Origin: Alentia gelatinosa
Taxonomy: Eukaryota; Annelida; Polychaeta; Phyllodocida; Polynoidae
Direction of reading: 5' to 3'
NCBI GenBank assembly: GCA_950022655.1
Contig: OX465579.1
Location: forward strand, 81,552,515 to 81,616,514
DNA: 64,000 nucleotides
Part shown: piece after piece, positions 11,776 to 25,900 of the stretch
Layout of the letters: the number at the start of each line of letters is the position of its first letter
Position numbering within the stretch: the first letter of the stretch is position 1
Made by a program: the position numbers and the translations under genes
The notes under the pieces: generated by a model
The model's database searches: none
What the model saw: only the letters and a program-made list of their open reading frames with translations
What the model was told of the DNA's origin: nothing

Positions 11776-14459
11776 GTAAAGGGCCGATACACTGCCCACA
11801 ATAAGTACATGTACCAGTTTATATAATCAAGTGTGTTATAATAAACACAATAACGGTATTCATCCACGCTTTTATACAGACGAACCACATACCTACAAAG
11901 TAACGCAGGGAAACTTAAAGTGGTAATCTAATATTCTATTTTTCATCATGAGATACTACAGCATTCATATATAAACAACCATGTCCCTCACCAATATTTG
12001 TAACGTAATTGTTATTGGTAACATATTCTGGTGTTTCGCAATCTCTTTGAAAGCAAAAGGAGGGTAAACATCAATGTAAAGGTGGACGATTAATGAACGA
12101 CCTCGCACTGCGTCGTTTCCCCTATTCTCACCCTCTGCCAGACATCCCACCATTGTGTGACGGGATCTTATTGTTGCAATAGTTTATGTAACTAAGGCCA
12201 GTTTTATCAGGGTCCTTGTTGCTGTTCGGGATTTACCACTTAGGAAAGGTGTGATTGATTGTAGGGTCCTGGCAGTGGTAGAGCTGACAGAGTCGAGGTA
12301 CAATTAGATCGGGCAATACAAATTCCCCGACCATGCAGTTGCAGATCTGTTTGTATGATTAAGGTCGCCAATTGTAAGCAATCCATTGCATGCAATACTC
12401 TATCTACCTATCTTTTACAGGATTAAGGTCTTGAAGGCTCCAGGCCAGGCCTCCTTAAAGGTTCCTAATATGCACCAGTAACCCCTGACTTATATATGAT
12501 TCAAATGACATACACGATGTTAACAAATGATACCACATGACTACTCTAGTCACCTAATATCAGTGTAGACATCAAAGCACAACGAGTTAAGTAAGATTAA
12601 TTTTTCTGATATAAACACTGACAAAGGTAGCTATGTTTAGTGTGGGGTGAAATAGGTCAGGTGTGCGACAGAGTACAAAGAGATGCTATTAACCCTTTCG
12701 CGATGACCTCTTGGTGCAGGAAGCCTCACATACCTGGATTCACATGAAATCCGCCTCTGATTGCGGGGTCTTTTAGATAGACCCCATAGTGCGACTCATC
12801 ATCTAACGAAACTAATTAATGGAAAAAATGTGTTAACGGCTTCTTCATCTTTATAGTGAACTTGGAAAATGCATCTTATTAAACCGTTCCTTGGTCGACG
12901 ATGGATTCAAGTGAATTTATTGTGAAGGCTGCTGTGATGCAACAGGATTACGAGAAAAAAAGAGGTATCAGACGGCAAAAGGCTGACTTCCTCTGATTAT
13001 TGTAATTCAATTAAGGCAGCATATTATGAAGGTTGGAGCTGAAAGGCAATATGTGCTGGCAATAAATTAACCTTTGTTTATTCAATGGCTATACAGCAGT
13101 GCTCCCTGTAATAACACTCCCTAGTTATACACGATAACATCAATTAAACGGAACCTTTACCACACAACACATGTCCTCTAACATCAAACTGCCACAACCT
13201 GCTAAGTGCTGAAATACACCCACACTGATGCTATAGGTCCTCCAAGGTTGAAAGAACATTCCCATCCCATACCACCAAGGCATGTATAGTATACTCCAAC
13301 TGTCAGTATTCTAGAATGAAATTCATTTTCTTAAAGGATACTTGATCCAGTTTCTTAGTAATATAAACCCATTACAGTTCTTCAGTGCTTGGGAAGTTTT
13401 AGAATTTAGTCAAATATTCCACATCATCGTGTACTTCAGTTTTGTTTTTAATTTGTTTAAAACGTTTTATTAATGCGTCACAATAGTACGGCATGGCGTC
13501 ACCCATATTGAGGAGGCATTTATCTGCAGCTGAGGGTTTACTCAAATATACTCTGGCATTGGTCCAAACCAAAACCAATACCTATATTGTTTATACAACA
13601 TATATTTGATTTCAATTATCTCCGACGGGAAAATATATATGACTGACGTTGGGTGCCTTCTCCATGAGGAAGAGTGAGGGAATCAGTTAAACTCCCGATA
13701 GCTCAGGTGAAAATATTCTTATATCAATTTATCAGAAAATGTTCACTAAACCAACAAACACCAGCATATTTGATTTAAAGTAGAAGGTCTTGTTAATGAT
13801 ATTCTGGTTGAATTACAGTGTAGTATTAGTCGTTGTAATGTAAACGTCCAAGTCAAACTCAAGTGAATATCTATCAAACATCCAGGCGTAGTAGATTATT
13901 ATAACCACCATATATAAATTACAACATGAAAGTCCTTCGAAACTTCTTTCAAAGTGAAGAGAAAGATGCGACCTATGGTATCTTTAATGCCACAACAACA
14001 ACACGCCCATGTATGGTTGCCCGGGTCACATCTAACTCACTCATACAGTTTGCTGTGCTGATTTCCAGTGTTGGACAGGGATATGTGGCACGGAAACAGT
14101 TCTATGCACAGTACCATTTGGCACGTATAATGGCATTGACTGTAGATCATACACCAGACAATAGCAGGACATTATTCCGCTTAGCTGAGGGTATCAATGA
14201 TATGTCTGTCATAGTCTGTAGTTTAGATGCTTAAATTACTTGGAGAGACCGATGTACTTCCATATACTTTTTTTATTTAGAAAATGCATCTCTCCGCCGA
14301 AGCCGAGTATTTCAGATACAATGTTGAGCTAAGCATTTATAAGAAAGGGCAACATCATGATACATCGAGATAAAAAAAGATTTAATTCTCCCTTAATGGG
14401 TTTATAGGTGAAGTGAAGTAATGATGATATGAGAAAGTGGAACGCATTAACTAATATCA

Positions 14460-15255
14460 GCATCGCATCCATAGCTTACAGGTAAGAAGTAATTGCTTTT
14501 ATGAAATCATCTTTGCTAGGAATACATGCTGCACACTCGATGGTAGTTGATTCCAGTATCTGATTCCTCGGTAACACAGAGAGTTGAGAACTGATGTGGT
14601 TTTGGTTGTGTAAAGTTTGGTGTTTATCTTTTGGGGCGAACGAGTGACCATAGGAGTGGGATCTACCCAGTTGGAATTGTACCTGTTACGGTATATCATA
14701 ACCAATAACTGCTTGTTCCGCCTTCACTTAAGTGGATCTAGTTTACAGATCTCGAACATACATCTTATACTCATGAGCCTTTTAGTACCATGGATAGCTG
14801 TCCCTAAACCTCTGTGATATAACTTCTCCAGTAACTGCTGGTCTCCTTTACGGAAGCTTTCAAAAATAAACGAGCAGTATTCAAAATGAGGGGTGACATT
14901 GGAAAGTAATACTAGACTTGCTGCTTCATCCGTTAGGTGTGTTCGTAGCTTGGCGAACTTAAAAAGTAGACCACTGATATTCTTATTGAGCTGGTTGACA
15001 TGGTTAATCCAGTTTAGTGCACTATCCATTGTGACTCCCAAATATTTGTAACTATTACATATAGCTAGTGTCCCTTCCTGTTTATCAATACTACTCTGAG
15101 GTATTTCATTCAACTTATCCGGAGAACAGAACCACATTAGTTAAGTCATACCGACATTAACAGTTAGCCGATTGCGGGCACACCAGTGGTCCAGTGAGTG
15201 TATGTCTTCTTGTAACAAATCAAGCGCTATCGCTGGGGTTTTATCTGACACGAAG
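14460..15255 (-). pseudogene. LINE (non-LTR retrotransposon) fragment, 3' half of reverse transcriptase
   Basis: Reading the minus strand from about 15255, the translation shows the region just after the catalytic core (ending DHWCARNRLTVN), then YKYLGVTMD, the thumb/connection segment NVTPHFEYCSFIF, and the C-terminal block with GIRYWNQLPSSVQ. This is the usual end of CR1/Jockey-type ORF2. It is broken by stops near 15138 and 14720, with a terminal stop near 14499. The endonuclease and the catalytic palm motifs are missing, so it is a 5'-truncated dead copy. Confidence 0.85.
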
Positions 15256-16348
15256 ACCACCAAATATATTTTAAATTTTTTTTTATTAGGTATTATTCGT
15301 CAGTACAAGTCTGCGATCTGCCATAACACCCTATGTGACAATTTGTAATCTGTTTCGTTTTCCTCGTACATTTGAGTGCGTCACTTTGTATAAATATAAG
15401 TATGGAGGTCTTAGGCCTCAAAGAATGTACAATGCACAATAATATTGGGTATAGTATAGTATTTTGATAACAATAAAGTAAATTAGCAGGGTGTATTATA
15501 CATCCAGGCTTATAGTCTATCTTATAACTAAGAATGAAGGAATGACAAGTGATAGCAGTGTTGATCTGGTGCTGGTTTGGGGACGTTCAGTTTTACCATC
15601 TGGTGGATCTAAACTCTTGGAATTCCCTCAAACAAAAGTTAGTTTAAATATTCTCATGGTGATCAGTTAGTGAGGCTGAAGTTAATCTCTTCCACCTAAT
15701 GACAGCATGGACATTGCTCTTGATTCCGCGCTGTCACAGGAGTGTTCATGGGAAATTGTTCAGTTCCTTTTCTGGCCTCTCACCATGTATATGCTTGTCG
15801 TCAATATCAGAATGCTTGAAAGGAGTACCAAGTATGACTCAGGCAGAATACCCATGATTGAAGTAGACATTATAAGCATACTTAAATTTTGATCTGACTC
15901 AAGTTTATATTGTCTCTTTCTAGTGTGATATGGATAAGGAAGAATGCATTTAGTGGACAGATGTGATGCTAGGTGCATAGTTGGGTATGAAAATGCAATG
16001 CAAGATTACTTCAGGGGTGGCGTGGAACCAGCACGAACATTGAAATTGAAAGAAACTAGTCTACTATCCGTATCTGTGGATATGAATAGTGTCACATCAA
16101 TGCCACATCAAAAATGATTTCCTGGGCCAAGTACGAGAGGCAGAAGTGGACACGCCAAACCTTGCGGCTCCAGAATGAAATTTGATTATTATAATTGCTA
16201 TATGACACTATCCCAGACAACTGAACGATCTGTCTGGTAAAAAGGCACAGACACCCCCATAAAACACATTTTAGTATAACCTGTGGGAAAACGGCAAAAT
16301 GCCTGACGAGATATCCCTATCGAAACTACTGAGAGCGGCGCCCCCAAT

Positions 16349-16374
16349 GGGGGGGGGGGGGGGAGGGGGGGGGG
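16349..16374 (+). repeat. Poly-G tract
   Basis: About 26 bases are nearly all G, with a single A interruption, inside intron 1. It is a simple repeat. Confidence 0.85.
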
Positions 16375-18689
16375 GCGTCAGTTGAGTGTAAACATAAGAG
16401 ACTGATTATGGAAAAAGCCCCTGAACAGAACGGTCAGCGATCAGGTTTGTGGAGTTTTGAAAAGGCAACCACAGCCACTGATAATAGATCTCAGGACGAT
16501 TCCCACTGATACCTGGCTATGACAGTGCAGAAAATCCACAAATACATACAGAGCCTACACACCGATTGGTCAGCGAATCGTTCCTGCCACCACGGGACGA
16601 TGTCAAGCCAATAAGCACACGGGTTAAGGGTCAAATATTCATGTAAACCAGAATCAATTTTCCATAATATGGTGTCTCCGCCCCATGCCACGGTGGGACA
16701 ACAAAGCACCGGATAACTCACACAGTAGTCGCTGCTGACACCACGTCAACCTACATGTATAATGCAGAAATTAATCATTTGATAAGATTTGTAGAACTTT
16801 TCTATTTTGTGGGATATCACCCGCCCTTCTTTAAGATATCAACTCTGTTGTCTCGATTTTGTTGTCGAACAGTCCCATATTGGAATATGTTCATAGAGAC
16901 ACGTCCCTCGTTTAATCCTTCTCTGAACTTACATAGCCGTGAGTTTTAGATTAACCTAAATGAATTGGATAAACTATAGAAAGGTAGTTGAAAAATAGCT
17001 AACAGTCTAGTGCAATCTATTTGACTTTATCATAGTTATATGCAAAATGTTGATAATACCTATTGTATACATGAATGGGTATGCTACATATGACCAATTG
17101 GCTGTCATGCATGCTCTGACCACAACAACAAATAGGGATATATGTTGGAATATTACTTGGCACAGTGCGTTTGCCACATAAAGATGATAAACCATGGGGT
17201 AGTTATAAAGAGCGGGTTATAGTAACGACAATTCAAGGTGAGAAGGTCAAGGCCTAGCATCAACAAAGGAATGGGATATTCATTTAGGAGAATTTGTATG
17301 ATAGTGTATGCACATAAGAGCCGATGTCCTTCAATATCCCCTCAGGGTTTACGAAAGCTTTACATCCAACCCCTTCTCCATCTTGCACGCGATCCTCCAG
17401 ATTACCATTCACCTTTGCGCTATCTTCTCAACCCCTGGTACCATACTTATACTTCAATTCAGATGAAATAACCTGCTTTTTTCATGAATTGGCATGCTAT
17501 TTACGTCCCATTCACTATTATTGCCATCCCCTTAAGGGGAGTGTTCCACTGGATAGGCTAGATTACGACTCCATCAGGAGTCTTAGAAACGTATAAATAG
17601 TGAGGGCCGTCCCATGACTGACACAGTACGGTGGCCATAGGGGCGCATGGCTCCTGTGCGGTGCCCATATTGTAACCATGCGGCACCGTTCAGTAAGCCC
17701 TGTGGAACACGTCCTATATCCGTATGTACTTACCAGTCCATACAAATATGCTTGCATGGGGCCTACATTTACAAACGCCTACCGCCTACCATTTTGGGTA
17801 CCATGTCTGTCCAAATTTGTATTGCAACAGATGAGGTCATACAAAAAACTAGCATAAATAGATGTATTATGTTGAAATGGAAAACAGCGGATATTTAAGC
17901 AAATCTCTGCAGAGCGACCAACACCACACCCTTGAACTGTGCTTTAACTATATTCCATTTCGCCGCGCTTGCCGGTCAAAATAATCAGACTAGTATTTAA
18001 ATGTTCTATTTTGTTTTTCTAAACATGCAACTACAAAACGTTGGTGCAATTATTTTATTCGCAATACTATGACAATGAATCACTCACATATATATCTTTA
18101 AATAGAGGTTTTCTTATATTTTGTGATATGTTATGCAAGACCAATTGACTGGATCGTAACACAAGGAAACTCTCTCAAGTTGATCAAGTTATGTATTGAT
18201 GGAATTCCTATCAATTAACAGAGCATAAAACAAAGCAAAGCTGGTTATCCAATACATGTATCGACCCACATAACTTGTCGTCTTGCAAGCATGCAAACCA
18301 TGCACTATAATCATTGGAAAACCATCTAGCTAATTATTCATAATCAAAGAACGTATCCCGTATTCAGTAAATTATAAACTGCTGATTAGAGATGGGGAGG
18401 TCTACATAATGAATTGTCGTTTGATGGATTGAGTCGTCGGTGGCCTGCTTGGTCTTTTACAATAATATCATTTTGATTCTAATTGTTAACTATAGTATTA
18501 GAAGTAGGCTGATGTACTTCATCTTTCAATTGAGTGATTTTCTTGTCACTCCACGACAGGAGTCGTGGAGTGTGTTGGTTTATATACTGACCCAACCATA
18601 ACCAGCAAATGAATTCTACTCACCGAGAGTGAAGTTATTTTTAGCCGCCTGCTCATCAAGAGTTGAGATGGTGAGTATTTCATCCTAGC

Positions 18690-20115
18690 CACAGGTGAGG
18701 TACAGTAGTCCAATAGAGCACCTCATGAGCCGTTCTCAGTAGCTGTTTCACAGTATGAACGTAGCGCTCACTAAGTCCGTTACTCCTTGGATAAGTCAGA
18801 CTGGATGTAATAATTTCAAAACCCAAATTACATGTGTAGGTGCAAACTGTTTCATTTCACAAGAAGCAAATGGCATGTTGTCACTCATAAACACATCAGG
18901 AACACTATGTTATGAGAATATGGCTCCACTACAACCTAATGATCAATGTTACCATTGGTAAAAATGTCAGCTCCTAGCTTACTCCATGACCAGTTTAATG
19001 TCCCATTCTTAGATGGGTGTCATGTAACTTTTGTTGCATTCAAGTCCTTAACTCCTTCAGAATCAACAGTTTTTCTCCCACAAACACAATACATTCGTCC
19101 TCATGTATCTCATCCCTCAACGACCAGTACTTGCATATATATGCTGCATAATTCCACTTGTGTTCCATCCATATTTTCTGGAATTGTCTCAGATAAAATT
19201 TCCCCTCCCGGGTGCGTTACGTGATCTAGTGGGATCTGTGAACGCTTTCGGTCGAATTTTTTTTCTAGAATTGTCTAAAGTATCATTAGTATGTGATCAT
19301 TCTTTGTGGCCTCAAGCATCTCAGCTTGTTGGACTTGGTAAGTGTTTAACTATACTGTGGACACACAGTTCTGCCTTCTCCATATGCACCTCTTCATTAC
19401 TAGACAAACTCTCTACAGTCACATGACTCAGTGCATCAGCAATATGCTTTTCTGGAGTGAACACAATATTCACACTGTATTTCATCACATGTAGCAACAT
19501 CAGCTGTAGACAGGGTGATGCTCTATGGATATAGGCTTCCTGATAATCGCTTCCTGTGGCTTATAGTCAGACTGTACTGTCACTTCTCTACCATAAAGAT
19601 AGTGGTGGACCTTCTCTAAGTGCACCTTTCTTGCACTACAAATACCAAATGGCATCCTTTGGGAACTGTACCATCCAAATAGTGTTTTGAAGGTAAACAG
19701 CTTTGTAAGTGGTACCTGCAGCAACTGTCCTCTGATCCAGTACTGTAAATATAATTTTTCCTCCTAACTGACTAATCACATCTGCTGCCGTTGGTATCAT
19801 GAAATGTTCATGTTTTAGCCCTGGTGAGATCAAGACGATCGAGACAGACATGGAATGATCCATCCTTCTTTTCAGCTACCAGAAGACTACTGACCCAATT
19901 TGTCGGTTCATCCGTCCTGCTGATGTCACCTTGGGATTCCATAAAATCAAATTTCTTTTTAAGCTTTTCCTGTAGGCTGATCACTACATGCCTAACTGGA
20001 TGTATGACTGGCTTTGCATCTGGATCTATCTGTGCATCATATGGCTCACTAAAACAACCAAGTCTAGGAATTATACCTAACCAACTCCTGGATTACTGCA
20101 AACACATTACTAAAT
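18690..20115 (-). pseudogene. Ty3/gypsy-type pol relic (reverse transcriptase, RNase H, integrase)
   Basis: Minus-strand translation runs in pol order. The reverse transcriptase N-terminus contains DEPTNWVSSLLVAEKKDGSF and ADVISQLGGK (about 20100-19740), followed by RMPFGICSA. An RNase H stretch reads REVTVQSDYKPQEAIIRKP (about 19590-19530). Then come the tether/zinc region and the integrase core, with SDNMPF and YPRSNGLSERYVHTVKQL (about 18890-18740). The jump from RMPFGICSA directly to the RNase H segment shows that the end of the reverse transcriptase, including the catalytic aspartate box, is deleted. Many frameshifts and stops follow, and no LTRs were recognised. It is an old, inactive copy. 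Confidence 0.85.
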
Positions 20116-22885
20116 TGTTATGAACAGAACACCTACCTGCTGCACAGGATTAGACCCTATGTAGCCAATTTCTCACTGATAAACCTATACAACTTAATGG
20201 TTTTACCACACTGAGGCTTTCGGGACACTTTTTACCAAGCGGGACCAAAGTACCTGTTGACCAAAATTCAGACAGCTCAGAACAAATGTGCTCGGCAGGC
20301 ATAGTCGAGATGGCCCAAACCTAACACAAATGAATTAATTAGACAAGCTCTTAAAACTAGACTCACTAGACGAGAGAAGGAACAACCATATCATGATGAT
20401 ATCATTCACCAGGAAGAGCATTAACAGGTACAGTGACAACCAACCCCTCATCGCCCGAGTCCATGTCCAGACAGTAGGGGCCTACTTACCTTACATAAAC
20501 CAAACTGTTCTCTATATAAGAAAGTTTTATCTACAGGTCTGCACAATTGTGCAATAGTCTTCCAATGCAACTTTTCGTTTCATCTATCTGACAAGTATTA
20601 TTTCAGTGAATCTTATGTCACTTTTTTGCGAGGCGGGATGTTTTCACCTGATTCAAAATATCACTGTATGTGAATCATGTTAGAATCTTAAAGCATCCAT
20701 AACCAACTGTGTGTTACATTCTGTCATGACATTATTTACAAGCACTGATCCCCTTAGCCATTAATTATTCCACATATCTTCAGAGATCTATCATGATGCG
20801 CCCGATAACAAGCATCTAGTGTTTTTTCTCTGCCATGACTTACCTGATGACTTGATGTTACCTGACAGTCTGTTAGATACGACTGTCATTACAGTAGGGA
20901 TTCTTGTTAAGTAAATGGTTAATCTGTAAAATCTAATTATAAACGACCTGTTTCTCAGACCAAAACGAAAACCGCAGCCACATCTTCACAGTGATTATTA
21001 GAACCACCTTTCTATTGCATTCTATAACATGGTTTGGTAAATCATATATCAAAAAGCTAATAGCACACCTTTCAGGTGGCGTATGCTCATCCTCATTCGA
21101 GGACCATTGATGATAAATATGACGTACAATGTTATGTAATAAAACCATGTCTCATAAGAACATGTATGTCCCGTGGACATTTTCAATATACCATCAACTA
21201 TCAAGGATGGGTGCACACTATTTCCAGCCTGACAATAAAAACCTCTGGCTAGTATCTCTGAATCTCTATTCCATTGGATCCCTTGGCCACTTTTATATTA
21301 TCTTATAATCTAATAGAGAACCAACAATTCTTTTAAAGCTATCAGGATCATTTGGCAGACACAAATCATGGCTAGTAGGTTTTATTAACGTAAATTACGA
21401 ACATACTTTGACATAAAGAACTTCCTCACATGCAACTCTTTCTAGGTCATTAATTGTGTTCGTAGATGAAAAAAGACATACATGTTGCGTGATATGTGAC
21501 ATCGAAGCCAATACTAATAAAGTGATTGCATAGCCAACACCACATAACTGACAAGCCCTCGACAGGCACTGATTATCAACTGATCTAATTAACGCTTTTG
21601 GTGGCAGTGGGTTATACATCGGAGGTCCTCAGCTGTCGTTGGCTCAAACAAAAGAGGAAATCTAGAGCAAATCGATGTCAATTTCCGATTTAATAATACA
21701 CATTACACACGTGGTGTGCAAATATCTCCTCTTCAAGTAAGGAACGGCTGAACAATTCCTGAAGGGGAAATGCATTAGGCAGCTTTCCAAAGTCCGGTGA
21801 CATAGTGAAAGAGATGAGATAAGTGACCGGGCTTGGGCGAAAGTGCCTCAACTCAGAGAACTCCTTGGGTTTTACAAGGGGAAGTGTTGCCATTCATTTT
21901 CCTGTAGCTGTATCAAATTCGTATTTGAATTGAATTGCTTAGGGTAAGCAGTTGGCAAGTTTTTCTCACCCATAGAAGCATGTTATTGTAGACTCTTTCA
22001 TAAAGAAATATAAAAGGAATTAAAAACGCATGTGTCATTCGGTCTCCTAAACCACGACCAGTCGTTTAGGTACGAATGATGACATATCTGCTTCGTGAAA
22101 AAAAACTAAAATGGTACGAGCAAAATAAAACCTATACTCTTGGTGAATGCATATTTAAAAGAACCTCGATGAGAGATACCAGGGAAGAATTACAAGACCT
22201 CCTTTAAAATTTCAACATGTATAATATATGAGTTACTAGATGGATAAGATCTATGGCTGCTTTCAAGACTCTTACATGATTCATTGCTGTGTGAGAGATA
22301 TTTTCTTTGAACTTGAACAAACTGCTACAGGGCAATGCTATTGCTATGATTCATCCTGTTCGGGGCAACTAAAAAGGTTAGTCGACCTCCTGAGAGATTG
22401 TAGGCAAAGACAATCCATATCTTAATGAGAGATTGCCTCAATATAGGATGTGATATCGTAGGGATTCAGGACAATACATTTATCCTTACAAACTTTCTCA
22501 TCACCATAATAACAAAATAACTATTAGCTTTGAGAACAACAATTTCAGATATATGCATATCGAACACTTTTACATTTGGGTTTTCATAGCAACATCCATT
22601 TACTGCATAAAATCTCTCACATTGAATGTTTTTGCGACAAAGAATTGTGTTGACAGAATGCACAGTTGGTATATGGAAGCTGATTAACTTTCAATGATTA
22701 AGCCACTCGCTCTGAACTAGAGTTGTTTACCGGGCTGACACAAGAGGAGGCCACGGTCTCAAACAATATCAATCATTCTCCTCTGCTCGTCCTGCAAAAA
22801 ATAAACAACTCAGAAAAGCTTTTTTTCTATGAATACTTTCTCGTATAATTCTCAGCTCGCACTCATTTTTTTCCTTTTTTTTCAG

Positions 22886-22916
22886 GATGAGCCCTCTGCT
22901 GAGAATGACGTTAGAG
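22886..22916 (+). CDS. EF-hand protein, exon 2
   Basis: A 31-base microexon encoding DEPSAENDVR plus the first base of the next codon. It sits between a strong polypyrimidine acceptor (ttttttttcag) and a gtaagt donor. It starts in phase 0, matching exon 1, and ends in phase 1, so that the split codon becomes the Glu opening ELQEAFNMFD in exon 3. The short acidic linker lies just before the first EF-hand. Confidence 0.8.
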
Positions 22917-25900
22917 GTAAGTCCTTCTCCCTTCTTTATTCTATGTTCATGCCTGCATATCAACTAACACTAACATAAATGTTGGAACAGGAGGAGTCCT
23001 GTAAAAAAAGATTCACGGCTATCAAAGTAACCTTGGATTGATTTGAAAACATCTCATGATAAATGACCTTCAATAGTATCACAAAGCGTTGTTTTGAAAC
23101 TATCCTTCATCGTTTTAGAGCTTCAGTCCAAACAATGGCAGACCGCAGCGTACATGTATGTGGAAAACAGTGAAGTTGTCATACGCTAGAACCCGTTATG
23201 TGAGAAGTATCTACGTCAGCATACATCATAATGCTTCGTTATCAGTCGTTTTTGAATGAAGTATAAAGTTTATGAGTATCATACCGTGGGTGGTCTCACA
23301 CAGATCATACTGCCATCTAGCAAGTATGTTCTAATACTAATATGACCCTTTGATAGCTAGTGTTCGCCAAAAGGGTATGGCAAGGTTTTTAAAATAGCTA
23401 TTAGGATTTGGTGACATTAATGACCGTTGTTTCTTTTATAAAGATATATATAAAGGTCATACTTCGACTCCATATATATTGGGGATGATAATACTTAATT
23501 TGTAGGATATAAGAATGTTATCTAATTGCTGGTAATAGAACAAATACCCATGCAGTTAATAACTAACAACCTCATTAAGCTTTTATGGAAGGCTAACAAA
23601 GAGGATTGCGCCAAATATTCTTCAGCAGTAGCACGCATTAAAGGGTAACAGGGTATTCCCGGGTCTTATCCTGCTTATTCATAATTATAGGTGGGTAGCT
23701 ATTTCTTAATATGCACCACGTAAGAGTTATCCATGCGTTGAACAGACCCCATGATTATTACGAGATGCATTATCCAAGTCACGTCCAGGTAGTTTCTCCT
23801 TGTGGCACACATTTCTAAACTTAAAAATCTCGAGGAGTGGCAAAACGTGTGTGACAGGACTGTAACACGCTGAAGCGACGACCTGGAATGGTTGTCACTC
23901 AGTCCTTGACAGTATCCTGGTCCTAAATGCTTGCTCCTTTAAGATCTTGCGTGTAGAAATATAGTTCAAGAAACAAGCCTTGCCATCCCGTTAGCAGTCC
24001 CACTATGCGTACACAGAGCGCCTAAATTCCAATAACCAGATCCCATGTTATTTACTGTTATCTAAGAGCCAGCTGACCATAAATCTTGTTGTATGGCTAA
24101 GTTTGTTTTTGGGCCACTGGGTGCAAAGGTCCTCATAGCATTGCGCAAAAAAAACGAATCCTCTTTTACATAAACTCTAAATCAGTTTGTCTCTTGATGT
24201 ACTATGATTCGCGCGATGTTAGTCATAGGTAAAATAGTAATTATTTGTTTCTTACTGAACATTGACTCATGTTTAGCATACTTATAAGAATAATTTCATA
24301 AGCGTTTTACTGATACCATATTACTTCTATATGATATACTCTGACGGAAGTTTTAAGGTCAGAGGAAGGTAACTTTATATATATTTACCGTGTGATAAGC
24401 ATAAGAATTTGAACAGTTGTAGGGTACTACCTTTCCTTTTATATAGGATAGGTAATTCAAGTTGGTTTATTTTTTATATGAATGCATACCAACATTGCAT
24501 ACCCACACAACAATTGAGAACACAAGTCATTCTGGTGACGTTGATAGCACACAGTATTTTCCTCAGATCAAAGGGGTATGCGTTGTTTTATTAAACGTTT
24601 TGAACATGCTAAGAAATCATCAATCACAGTTCATCTTTTTCCCACATGACATTTTGATCCTAATTACGGTTATTATTACGGTTATTATTATGATAGATAG
24701 TTTGTGACACCCAGGCATAGTATCTACAATTTAGCATCTCAAATTTGGGAGGGAATTTCCCTGCTTTTACTCTGACCTTCATGCCGAATTTGAAGTAAGG
24801 CGCAGTTTTCGGGTTACCTCAACCCAGATTCTTGCTGCACAATAAACAGGTAGACCTGTTTTCCAAGACCCAGCAGGAGCAGAAAGAGCTCACAAAGAGA
24901 GGCACGGTCCGGGTGTTGATGACGACACCACATCACCATCCTCTGCTCAAGGCGTTTAGACGCCTAAAACCGCACTCACCCTCACAGGATGTGACAAGAG
25001 GGGTGGGGTGGTGAGTACAGAGGGAGGTCAGGTCACCTGAGGATAAAAGTCAGACCGACAAGATCGAACGTATGATACACCCCGTCAGCAATGGTATTCA
25101 GATCGTAAAGGCAGTTAGGTGAATCGTGTGATGAGCGACAAATTTGAAGATAAAAAAGTGAGCAGAAAAGGTGTGAGGACAAAGAAACAGATGAGAATGG
25201 AGATCGGAAGACAGACCATTGGGCAGTACAAGGAAGTACAATAGAATATAACTATGAAATACTTGATGACACAGGGGAACAGATGGATAACGTCATAGCT
25301 GTATATATACATAGGTGAGAGGTGAGAAAAGAACTTTAAAGTGAAACAGATGGTGAATATAGTAAAAATAGAAAGGTATAACAGAATGGCACGTTGAATC
25401 GCTAGAGCGACAATCAGTAGATCTCAGAAGAAAGTTGAACGAAATTTAAGTCATGTATATTGGCAATAAGGTAGCGGATGCATGGAGATAATAGATGATG
25501 ATATATAAAAGGGAGAAGATATAAGCAGATAACCGAAACAGAAATTGTCTACATAGAAGAAAATGCCTCATGTCTATACACATATTGTAGCGCGCAGTTG
25601 ATATCAGCCCCTCGAAACATGTACATAATAGATGTACCTATTGCTGGTGGCAGAGGGGATATTTAAATGAGTAGGCAGGTTCAGTAGAGGAGTGCAAGGC
25701 TTACCTTTGCGCCACCAGTCTACGCATGGTCGACATGCTTGACCTGCTCCACACAAAACACACAAGGAGCAAACTCGACCTTTAGTGCCAAGTCATGAAA
25801 CAGGGAAACAAACAGCCATGCAACTATCATGTTACTAACAGGCGATCCTCCTGTCTCGGATCATACCACTGAATCTCTTTCCAAGTGCCCTCGATCTTTT

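Larger units (their letters stand above)
11184..22885 (+). other. Intron 1 of the EF-hand gene
   Basis: The 11.7 kb between the donor at 11184 (gtaagt) and the acceptor ending at 22885 (ttttttttcag) contains only mobile-element debris. It holds a family A repeat (11375-11775), a LINE fragment (14460-15255), a poly-G tract (16349-16374), a Ty3/gypsy pol relic (18690-20115) and a hairpin (about 18550-18575). An open frame at 13926-14234 (102 residues) starts at a plausible ATG but resembles nothing I recognise and is not called as a gene. Confidence 0.6.

Noticed and set aside
13926..14234. 102-residue plus-strand frame in intron 1 of the EF-hand gene
   Set aside because: It has a plausible ATG but no recognisable domain, no splice context and no supporting neighbours; not enough to call a gene.
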